Program-made: the position numbers and the translations under genes
The notes under the pieces: generated by a model
The model's input: the letters and a program-made list of their open reading frames with translations, nothing else
What the model was told of the DNA's origin: nothing
The model's database searches: none
In this document: in pieces, positions 58,832 through 64,000 of the stretch
Position numbering within the stretch: the first letter of the stretch is position 1
How the letters are laid out: every line of letters starts with the position of its first letter
Assembly: GCF_020990385.1 (NCBI RefSeq)
Contig: NZ_CP087598.1
Location: 1,098,001-1,162,000, forward strand
DNA length: 64,000 nucleotides
From: Paracoccus sp. MA
GTDB lineage: Bacteria > Pseudomonadota > Alphaproteobacteria > Rhodobacterales > Rhodobacteraceae
Direction: 5' to 3'

Positions 58832-59204
58832 GGTGTCGGTCTCGTCTATCGCGCGGCGACCAGATCGCCTTTGATAGAATCAGAATACACCGACCCATCC
58901 TCACCCTATAATGAAAAATGTGGTTTGCGAAATACTTTATGTAGAAAAATCAGTAACATGCGCGTGATGGCTGAGATGATGCCTGCTTTTTAGGCACTGG
59001 CACGGGTCGGCAGACGAGGCTGCGCGGCCAAACGGAACAGAGCGAGAACTAAAATCCGGAGAACTCTCTCTGGCGTCGCTCAGCCCTTCCGCTGGCCGCG
59101 TCTCGATGATTCGTCAGGCGCTACTCTGGCCCCATCCAGATCCTGCCGCCCCTCGCGCGCGTGCGCGCACACGTAGGCGCGCGCGTATATAGAGAGGGTG
59201 CTCG
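58832..59204. promoter_or_regulatory. Divergent control region between helicase unit and lysis cassette
   Basis: 373 bases, AT-rich between 58,870 and 58,975. It has the third GAAATACTTT site at 58,929-58,938, 98 bases from the leftward start, and a minus-strand CATTATAGG box 17 bases beyond it. The part nearer the amidase contains alternating purine-pyrimidine CGCGCG sequence. Open frames crossing it are antisense shadows. Confidence 0.45.
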
Positions 59205-59786
59205 ATGCTCATGCATGGCAAAACGGCGGTCGACGAGATCATCATACACTGCGCCGCGACCAGGCCGGGCTGGATGGCCGGCAAGCCGCTGGCCGCAAAA
59301 GTGACGGAGATCCGGCGCTGGCACGTCCGCGATAACGGGTGGTCTGATATCGGGTATCACTGGATCATCGATCGCGATGGCAAGGTCGCGCCAGGGCGTC
59401 CCGAGGGCACGCCGGGCGCGCATGTCGCGGGCCACAACACGGGCTCGATCGGCATCTGCCTGATTGGCGGGCACGGCTCCAGCGCCGCAGACGATTTTCA
59501 CGAGCATTACACCGTCGCCCAAGAAGACGCGCTCGTTCAGCTGATCGAGAGCATCAAGAAGCGCGCGAAGATCGCGAAGATCAGCGGGCACAATCAATAT
59601 GCCGCCAAAGCGTGCCCCGGGTTCTCCGTCCCAGACTGGTATCCTGAGGCCCGCGACCACTTTATCCGAGCAGCCTCCGCAACCAGGAATCCGGCCCAGC
59701 CCGCCGCGGCTTTCGGCTCGAAAAGCGCGGTCAATAAACCGTCGATTTTCGGCATGATCCGGAAACTACTCGGCGTAAAGGGGTGA
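59205..59786 (+). CDS. Endolysin: N-acetylmuramoyl-L-alanine amidase (amidase_2, T7 lysozyme-like)
   Basis: A 193-residue zinc amidase that cuts peptidoglycan between MurNAc and L-Ala. Zinc ligands are visible in EIIIHCAATRPGW, GAHVAGHNTGSIGICL and KACPGFSVPDW. The C-terminal 40 residues form a short linker and tail (SIFGMIRKLLGVKG). GAGAGGG lies 6 bases before the ATG. It is first in the lysis cassette, with a GTGA overlap to the holin. Confidence 0.9.
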   Translation: MLMHGKTAVDEIIIHCAATRPGWMAGKPLAAKVTEIRRWHVRDNGWSDIGYHWIIDRDGKVAPGRPEGTPGAHVAGHNTGSIGICLIGGHGSSAADDFHEHYTVAQEDALVQLIESIKKRAKIAKISGHNQYAAKACPGFSVPDWYPEARDHFIRAASATRNPAQPAAAFGSKSAVNKPSIFGMIRKLLGVKG

Positions 59787-60034
59787 TCCGGATGCAGAAA
59801 GGGCAGGAAAATAAGACGGATGCAGGCAAGCGGACGTTTACTAAGCGGCTCGTGTCCCTGAATACGGGTGCGGCCTGGGGTTCGATTTTGCTGTCGATAT
59901 ACACCGGCGAGGCCGCGGTCGTGGTGCCGTCGATGTGCATGCTGATCGCGGGCCTGCTGGGCGTCTACTCCGGCACCGGGCATCTGGATTACCGGGCCTT
60001 CGTCCAGGGGCGAACCCGGAGTCCGGATCAATGA
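59783..60034 (+). CDS. Putative holin
   Basis: An 83-residue protein with a charged N-terminus (KGQENKTDAGKRTFTKR) and two hydrophobic helices (AAWGSILLSIYTG, VVVPSMCMLIAGLLGVYSG). The GTG at 59,783 overlaps the amidase stop; ATG 59,792 is an alternative. The size, helices and position between endolysin and spanin genes indicate a class II-like holin. Confidence 0.75.
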   Translation: MIRMQKGQENKTDAGKRTFTKRLVSLNTGAAWGSILLSIYTGEAAVVVPSMCMLIAGLLGVYSGTGHLDYRAFVQGRTRSPDQ

Positions 60035-60342
60035 TCAACTGGCTTTGGATCAATCGCGGCCTTTCCGGGTCGGTCCTCCTGGCCGCTCTGATCGCGGCGG
60101 CGGCGGTCTACGTAATGACACTGCGCGCGGACAATGCGGCGCTGGCCGCCGGGCTGGCCGCGGCTGAGGCCCGGGCCTCGTCGGCCGCTGCCGGTGCGGA
60201 GCGGATCCGGATTCAGGCTGAGGCTCTGATCGCGTCCAGGGAGGCCGCGGCGGCGGAGTATTCGGATACCCTGGACCGGATCAGGGCGGCCGCTGATGCG
60301 TGCCTCGATCAGCCGCTTCCGGGTGAGCTGCTCGATAGATGA
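60031..60342 (+). CDS. Rz-like inner-membrane spanin
   Basis: A 103-residue protein with one N-terminal transmembrane anchor (SVLLAALIAAAAVYVMTL) and a periplasmic coiled coil rich in Ala/Glu/Arg (LAAAEARASSAAAGAERIRI). ATGA overlap with the holin. It is the typical i-spanin layout. Confidence 0.75.
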   Translation: MINWLWINRGLSGSVLLAALIAAAAVYVMTLRADNAALAAGLAAAEARASSAAAGAERIRIQAEALIASREAAAAEYSDTLDRIRAAADACLDQPLPGELLDR

Positions 60343-60374
60343 GAGCGCCCCGAGGGCGCGTTGAGATTTCCAGA

Positions 60375-60445
60375 GCCGGCGCGGGCCGGCTTTGAGATGG
60401 CCCTCTCGGGCCAGGATTCTTTGAAAAAAGGAAGTGGGATGGGGT
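60375..60445 (+). repeat. Twin-hairpin element, copy C
   Basis: GCCGGC-GCGG-GCCGGC at 60,375-60,390, GGCCC-TCTC-GGGCC at 60,399-60,412, AGGATTC at 60,413, then TTTGAAAAAAGGAAGTGGG, which supplies the ribosome-binding site of the next gene. Confidence 0.7.
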
Positions 60446-60663
60446 GGAAGTTTTTGGCGGTGGCGCTGCTGGCTCTGGCGGGGTGTGGGGGTGGTGAGGT
60501 TGAGGAAGGGCCGCTGCCGCGGATTGAAATCACATGCCCGGATCCAGATGGTCGGGCGCGGCTTGTCGAGGGTGCGACGTATCGAGATCTGGCGGCCAGC
60601 CGGGCGGAGGCTATGAGCGGATGGCGGCAGTGCCATGATGCGCTGACCATCGCCCAGGAATGA
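60439..60663 (+). CDS. Rz1-like outer-membrane spanin lipoprotein
   Basis: A 74-residue lipoprotein: MGWKFLAVALLALAGCGGG has a clear lipobox LAGC. The mature part is short, with a proline-containing GPLPRIEITCPDPDG segment and a helical end. AAGGAA is 5 bases before the ATG. In place next to the i-spanin it would complete the outer-membrane fusion step of lysis. Confidence 0.65.
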   Translation: MGWKFLAVALLALAGCGGGEVEEGPLPRIEITCPDPDGRARLVEGATYRDLAASRAEAMSGWRQCHDALTIAQE

Positions 60664-60709
60664 CAAAGCCCCGCTTTCGCGGGGCTGATGTCCCTTATGG
60701 GGGACATTA
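60664..60709 (+). terminator. Two hairpins ending the lysis cassette
   Basis: AGCCCCGC-TTTC-GCGGGGCT at 60,666-60,684, then TGTCCC-TTAT-GGGGACA at 60,689-60,707. They lie between the convergent lysis and AAA+/membrane-protein transcripts. Confidence 0.6.
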
Positions 60710-60744
60710 AGCCGGTTAGTGTAACCTGTGTGGGACAATTGCGC

Positions 60745-61197
60745 TCACCATTCCGCATCATAAAAAAGTCCGATGGCGATGAAAATCGTGCCGTAGAGCA
60801 CCGCCACGCTCGCCGCGGTAGCGATCACGAGCAGCAGAAGGCCGACGTTACCGAAGAGCATAAGCAGACCCAGGATCCCGGCGCAGAAAATCGCGGTCAC
60901 GAGAAGGAGCGGCAGCTGGATCAGCAGGCTGCCCGCGATCAGGTATAGCACCGACAGGGCAGGATGCCCTAGGGCGATCGCTCCGATGCTCACGGCGATC
61001 GTCTGGGACGCCAGCCATTTCAGGGCATCCAGCAGCAGCGGCCAGTTCCGGAACGGATGCTGGGGAGATGCACCGTCCATCACTCGCATAAAGTCGTCCC
61101 AGAACGGGGCGGTGGATTCATACGCCCACCAGGCTGCGACAGCCGCGATTGCAATGCGGATGAGCCATTCGGCGGAAAAGCGAAAAACTTTCGCCAT
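60745..61197 (-). CDS. Multi-pass membrane protein of the AAA+ cargo unit
   Basis: A 150-residue protein with four or five hydrophobic segments (LIRIAIAAVAAWWAYE; TIAVSIGAIALGHPAL; LIAGSLLIQLPLLLVTAIF; ILGLLMLFGNVGLLLLVIATA; YGTIFIAIGLFY). AAGGAG lies upstream of the ATG at 61,197, 14 bases after the AAA+ gene stop. The two genes are therefore in one transcript. A membrane effector or pore paired with the ATPase is a reasonable hypothesis. No family is recognised. Confidence 0.7.
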   Translation of the reverse strand: MAKVFRFSAEWLIRIAIAAVAAWWAYESTAPFWDDFMRVMDGASPQHPFRNWPLLLDALKWLASQTIAVSIGAIALGHPALSVLYLIAGSLLIQLPLLLVTAIFCAGILGLLMLFGNVGLLLLVIATAASVAVLYGTIFIAIGLFYDAEW

Positions 61198-61211
61198 TTG
61201 CGAGCTCTCCT

Positions 61212-62720
61212 TTAATTAAGCACGGGCTGGCGCATTACCTCGCGCAGCCTCATTTCAACACGATCCAGAACGCGCAACGTATGCCGCCCGGCCTCGATTT
61301 CGGCATGGACTTTATCGATCACCTCTTCCGATGCGCCGCATTTGATCAGCCGCTTTTCGATCAAATCGCGCAGATGTTTCCCTCGCGGATAACGGACCTC
61401 AAAAACTCGAACGCGATCAAGCAGCGGGGCGGGGATTTGCCAGATTTCATTCGCCGCAAATGCGTAGCTCACGAAAGACAGATCGACCTGGGCACCAAGC
61501 GATTGATCAAAAAAAGTCCGTGCGGTGTCGCGCTGGAGCAGCGGAAGAAGCGCATGATGCGGGTCCGACGCCCCGCTATTCTTTTTCGCCTTTTCGATTT
61601 CATCGATGAAAAACAGCGGGTTGGCGCAGCCGGTCTGGGCGATAGTTTCGACAATCGCGCCGGGCCGCGAGTTGCTCCAGCGTGCGTCGGTCCCCGCGAT
61701 CGACATGCCGCCCTCGACGCTTGAAAAATCGAGGCGGCGATATTCAACGCCGCTCAGTTCAGCGAGCCTAGAAAGGAAATGTGTTTTGCCGCAACCGGGC
61801 GGACCCCAAATCAGGATCGGCGGGATTTGAAACCAGGGCCGTCCATCTTCGATTGCGTCCTGGCGGCGCTTCCAAATATAATCCAGCGGTTCCGCAAACC
61901 AGGGGTGCTCCTCATAGGCAATTGAAATTGCCTCTGTAGCTTCGCTTTCCGTTGCAACGCCGCGCAACTCCAATTTCTTTTCGAGATCGTCAGATGTTTG
62001 TTTTCGAGCATCATCGACGCGCGAGAATTTTTGCGTCGCCTTGTAAATGCGAACGGTCGGAATATCGCCAGGAATTACCTCGCCGAGGCCGGGCTCGTCA
62101 GAGATAGTTTTTCCGAAATGCTCGTCGTCGAGCCAGCTCAGCAGACCGTCGTCCTTTGCCGCCTGTTCCTGTTTCTCCTTTTCTTTTTCCGATGCGCGCG
62201 ATTGCAATAGATTGCTCAGCGCCTGGTCTTGCGGCTTGTCATGATCGTAATACGCTGCGACATGAGCTGACGTCAGTGCCCGAGCGCGCGCCTCCTCTGT
62301 GCCCGGCAGGGGCTGCCCATCGTCCGCGAAGATCCCGTTCCTAGACAGTTGCACGAGGACGGTGCGCCGGCATTCCGCGGCGAGAACGCGCGGATCGATG
62401 CCGTCGTCGCGGAGTCCGCGGCAGATACGATGATACTCCGCCTCTGCGGCGGCGGCGGTCTCGAGTGCAGTCCAGCGGACGAGCTGCTGAGCGTAGTCCA
62501 TGCATTGGCCGTCGCTCTGGATGAGCGCGATCTGTCGGGCGTGGGCGTGGTGCAGTTCGAGTCGTAGATCCGCCATCGCCGCGGAGATGCGGCGGATATT
62601 GTTTGGCGCAAACTCAACCTCCAGCCGCTCCATCGTCGCGTAGGCCGGATGCTCCCCGAAAAGAATGCGACCGCCGACGCGGAGCGCCCACTCGGGCAGC
62701 CCGTTAAAACGATTTTCCAT
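61212..62720 (-). CDS. AAA+ ATPase, Lon-like ATPase domain without protease
   Basis: 502 residues. The N-terminal ~250 residues are helical and charged (ADLRLELHHAHARQIALIQ, a KEKEKQEQAAKDD linker). The AAA+ core has Walker A GPPGCGKTHFL near residue 306, Walker B PLFFIDEIEKAKK near residue 370 and an arginine-rich sensor region LLDRVRVFEVRYP. No protease Ser/Lys dyad follows, so it is ATPase only. ATG at 62,720 lies 18 bases after the encoded tRNA; a 9-codon ORF (start 62,733) overlaps this start. Upstream are the tRNA and a small gene, downstream the membrane protein. Confidence 0.78.
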   Translation of the reverse strand: MENRFNGLPEWALRVGGRILFGEHPAYATMERLEVEFAPNNIRRISAAMADLRLELHHAHARQIALIQSDGQCMDYAQQLVRWTALETAAAAEAEYHRICRGLRDDGIDPRVLAAECRRTVLVQLSRNGIFADDGQPLPGTEEARARALTSAHVAAYYDHDKPQDQALSNLLQSRASEKEKEKQEQAAKDDGLLSWLDDEHFGKTISDEPGLGEVIPGDIPTVRIYKATQKFSRVDDARKQTSDDLEKKLELRGVATESEATEAISIAYEEHPWFAEPLDYIWKRRQDAIEDGRPWFQIPPILIWGPPGCGKTHFLSRLAELSGVEYRRLDFSSVEGGMSIAGTDARWSNSRPGAIVETIAQTGCANPLFFIDEIEKAKKNSGASDPHHALLPLLQRDTARTFFDQSLGAQVDLSFVSYAFAANEIWQIPAPLLDRVRVFEVRYPRGKHLRDLIEKRLIKCGASEEVIDKVHAEIEAGRHTLRVLDRVEMRLREVMRQPVLN

Positions 62721-62738
62721 TGATTTTGCTCATTTTTT

Positions 62739-62830
62739 TGGTAGGAGCCGCCGGAGTCGAACCGGCCCGTCTACGCTGATCTGGCGCACCCGGGGGTATA
62801 AACCCCAGCCGCACACCGGTGCTGGCTCCC
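62739..62830 (-). tRNA. Phage-encoded tRNA with UAU anticodon and long variable arm
   Basis: A 92-base sequence with acceptor GGGAGCC/GGCTCCT (one G-T pair), encoded ACCA, T-arm GCCGG-TTCGACT-CCGGC, anticodon stem TGGGG/CCCCG with loop TTTATAC (anticodon UAU at 62,798-62,800), and a ~24-base variable arm with a TGCGC/GCGTA stem. The D-arm is compact and position 8 is A. UAU reads the rare Ile codon AUA, but a long variable arm belongs to Leu/Ser/Tyr tRNAs. Discriminator A73 would allow leucylation. It lies inside a leftward gene array, 16 bases from the previous stop and 18 from the AAA+ start. Confidence 0.7.
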
Positions 62831-62846
62831 GGAGAAAGTTTGGCAA

Positions 62847-63113
62847 TTATTCCGCCGCGGGGACGTCGATCGTGATCGGCACCGCAAGGCGGATCGTCAA
62901 CTCAAGGGAGCCGCCAACTTCGCGGGCGGACGTGATCGTCAGGGGCGGGATGCATGCGTTTTGGACACCGCCGTCCAGGAAGTCCGCTGCATAGAGCAGG
63001 TGTTTACCGGTGATTGGGTCGGCAAAATCGATACCGAAGCCATACGCGGAGGGGGAAGCAAAGACGTCCGGAAATGCCACCAGAGCGGCGGCCGCATGAG
63101 GATTCCACGACAT
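62847..63113 (-). CDS. Small protein of the AAA+/tRNA unit, unknown
   Basis: An 88-residue beta-rich protein starting MSWNPHAAAALVAFPDVFAS, with ADPITGKHLLYAADFLDGG and LELTIRLAVPITIDVPAAE. AAGGAAGG precedes the ATG at 63,113; the frame extends 26 codons upstream without such a site. It is first of the leftward array small gene, tRNA, AAA+ ATPase, membrane protein. Confidence 0.6.
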   Translation of the reverse strand: MSWNPHAAAALVAFPDVFASPSAYGFGIDFADPITGKHLLYAADFLDGGVQNACIPPLTITSAREVGGSLELTIRLAVPITIDVPAAE

Positions 63114-63459
63114 AGGCTGAGACCTTCCTTCTGATGATAGCCAATCAAAAAGGGGCGCTATCTTCAGAGCTGATTTCGATACGCACGTCATCCGTGCCGC
63201 CGGAGCGGGGTCAGGATATCGAGCGTATGATCAGCGAGTAGGTCATGGGCCGGATAATGATTCGGAGCCCGGAAAAGGTCAACAGCTTTTTTCGAGGAAT
63301 CTATTCTCTCGCCACGGCAAGCCGTGGCCCAGCGAAGAGGGGCTAGTAGCAGCTAGATCATGTGCGGAAGGGGTCAGTGTCCCCAAAGTGTCCCCGACCG
63401 GGACGGGTCCAGTGCGCATGCCAAGGAGGACCTGGCAACCACCTGTTTTCTCTAGGGAA
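63114..63459. other. Non-coding right arm of the prophage
   Basis: 346 bases before attR. It contains a GCCACGGC/GCCGTGGC hairpin at 63,314-63,331 and the arm-site pair at 63,377-63,395. The promoter of the leftward AAA+ unit probably lies in its left part. No gene is supportable. Confidence 0.5.
63377..63395 (+). promoter_or_regulatory. Candidate integrase arm-type binding sites, right arm
   Basis: GTGTCCCC at 63,377-63,384 and 63,388-63,395, the same octamer and the same 11-base period as beside the integrase gene. It lies 65 bases from attR. Confidence 0.6.
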
Positions 63460-63510
63460 AAATGGTGCCCGGAGGCGGATTCGAACCACCGACACGCGGA
63501 TTTTCAATCC
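63460..63510. repeat. attR: prophage-supplied 3' part of tRNA-Phe
   Basis: Second copy of the 51-bp direct repeat, here joined to the tRNA 5' half so that the gene is intact. Crossover lies somewhere within these 51 bases, most likely near the anticodon stem-loop as in other tRNA-targeting integrases. Confidence 0.93.
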
Positions 63511-63538
63511 GCTGCTCTACCAACTGAGCTATCCGGGC
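63463..63538 (-). tRNA. tRNA-Phe (GAA)
   Basis: A 76-base canonical tRNA: acceptor GCCCGGA/TCCGGGC, anticodon stem GCGGA/TCCGC with loop TTGAAAA (anticodon GAA), T-loop TTCGAAT and encoded CCA. It is the integration target of the prophage; the 3' half is phage-derived. It is downstream of yacG in the same orientation. Confidence 0.95.
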
Positions 63539-63614
63539 GCCGGAGCATCTTGCTTCGGACTGGCGCGTTGTTATGGCAGCTCCGGGCCGGTGTCCAGAGC
63601 CAAAAATGAAATTT

Positions 63615-63764
63615 TCACTCTTCCCCGTCACTCTCGGGAACCGGCTCGCCGGGAATGCGGTAATCGCCGCGAAACCAGCGTGCCAGGTCGACATCCGCGC
63701 AGCGGCGCGAGCAAAACGGCCGGTAGCGATCCGAAGCGGGTTTTCCGCAGATCGGGCATTTCAT
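63615..63764 (-). CDS. yacG: DNA gyrase inhibitor YacG (small zinc-finger protein)
   Basis: A 49-residue protein with CPICGKPASDRYRPFCSRRC, the C-x2-C-x11-C-x3-C zinc finger of YacG, followed by ADVDLARWFRGDYRIPGEP, also characteristic. In E. coli YacG binds GyrB and blocks gyrase. The ATG overlaps the TGA of the upstream RNase gene (ATGA). This is a short gene that automatic callers may miss. Confidence 0.9.
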   Translation of the reverse strand: MKCPICGKPASDRYRPFCSRRCADVDLARWFRGDYRIPGEPVPESDGEE

Positions 63765-64000
63765 CGCCGGTCCTCCGCCGTCAGCAGCCGCGCCAGCGGC
63801 ATGCGGTCACGCTTGCGGCTGATCTCGTAAAGCCCCATCGCCGTCCAGCCGATCAGCACCGTTTCGGCCGATTCCGAGCGGAAGGCGGCGCGCAGGGTCT
63901 GTTCCAGCGTGCCGCGGTCGCGCTTGGGCATCGGGGCGAAATCCACCACGATCTGGCCGCCCAGGCCGCGCAGCCGCAACTGGCGCGGCAGATCGCGGGC
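63761..64000 (-). CDS. Ribonuclease E/G family protein, C-terminal part (window edge)
   Basis: 79 residues to the edge, ending in a stop that overlaps yacG. The segment LRGLGGQIVVDFAPMPKRDR with later ETVLIGWTAMGLYEISRKRD corresponds to the metal-binding/RNase core of RNase E/G proteins (consensus LRDLGGIIVIDFIDM and similar). The order RNase G-like, yacG, tRNA-Phe fits other Rhodobacteraceae genomes (from memory). The start lies outside the window. Confidence 0.85.
   Translation of the reverse strand, partial: ARDLPRQLRLRGLGGQIVVDFAPMPKRDRGTLEQTLRAAFRSESAETVLIGWTAMGLYEISRKRDRMPLARLLTAEDRR

Larger units (their letters stand above)
23908..63459. mobile_element. Prophage integrated in tRNA-Phe, about 39.6 kb, lambda-like morphogenesis
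   Basis: It is bounded by 51-bp direct repeats, with the integrase next to attL and the intact tRNA reconstructed at attR. Content in order: integrase, RM and cargo genes, leftward small genes, IS-disrupted non-coding region, rightward packaging, head and tail genes, leftward helicase unit, rightward lysis cassette, leftward tRNA/AAA+ cargo unit. GpA-type terminase, gpU/gpG-GT-like tail genes and a long tape measure indicate a long-tailed phage. All essential late genes look intact, so the element may be inducible, though an IS lies in the middle. Confidence 0.93.

Noticed and set aside
58514..58993. 159-codon plus-strand ORF before the lysis cassette
   Set aside because: Mostly antisense to the leftward gene at 58,205-58,831 and runs through the AT-rich control region.
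24000..63400. CI/Cro-type lysogeny repressor
   Set aside because: No protein with a convincing helix-turn-helix repressor layout was found; the only such motif is in the small terminase. Control may rest on an unrecognised protein or on RNA.

Overview
The window is high-GC alphaproteobacterial DNA, most like a Paracoccus-type member of the Rhodobacteraceae. This is judged from the atpHAGDC operon without F0 genes, hemB/mfd/clpA/prs proteins of that clade, and the GC-rich hairpin plus GGATATTT intergenic elements. No database search was possible, so the genus is an inference.

Layout. Bases 1 to about 23,856 are ordinary chromosome: a 5'-truncated lytic transglycosylase, a SYLF lipoprotein, hemB, a small membrane protein, mfd, clpA, a glyoxalase II and a methyltransferase back to back, atpHAGDC, an H-type lectin protein, a DsbA-fold isomerase coupled to an alpha/beta hydrolase, prs, a CoA-binding protein, a YHS protein, an rlmB/trmH-type methyltransferase, a tRNA-Tyr-like gene, a Hint-domain protein and a secreted protein. 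Bases 63,460 to 64,000 resume the chromosome with tRNA-Phe, yacG and the end of an RNase E/G gene.

Between them lies a prophage of about 39.6 kb inserted in tRNA-Phe(GAA). It is bounded by 51-bp direct repeats (23,857-23,907 and 63,460-63,510). Its left end holds a tyrosine integrase, a candidate ADP-ribosyltransferase-fold gene, and a restriction-modification cluster with one methyltransferase and two candidate nucleases. A run of small leftward genes follows, then an AT-rich non-coding segment with large inverted repeats interrupted by an IS5-family element. The rightward late region follows lambda-like logic: gpZ-like protein, small and large terminase, gpW, portal, a protease-capsid fusion, decoration protein, tail terminator, tail tube, tail chaperone with a canonical -1 frameshift site, tape measure and tail tip proteins. 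Embedded in it are an Abi_C-type abortive-infection gene, a leftward AbiV/HEPN-like candidate, a TOPRIM primase-like gene and a RuvC-like resolvase. A leftward RepA-type helicase unit comes next, then a rightward lysis cassette (amidase, holin, Rz-like, Rz1-like).

The right end carries the most unusual unit. A leftward array contains a small ORF, an encoded tRNA with a UAU anticodon and a long variable arm, an AAA+ ATPase and a multi-pass membrane protein, with only 14-18 bases between neighbours. Its cargo position next to attR, and the lack of any obvious virion role, make it the best candidate here for an undescribed accessory or defence system. No CI-like repressor was recognised.
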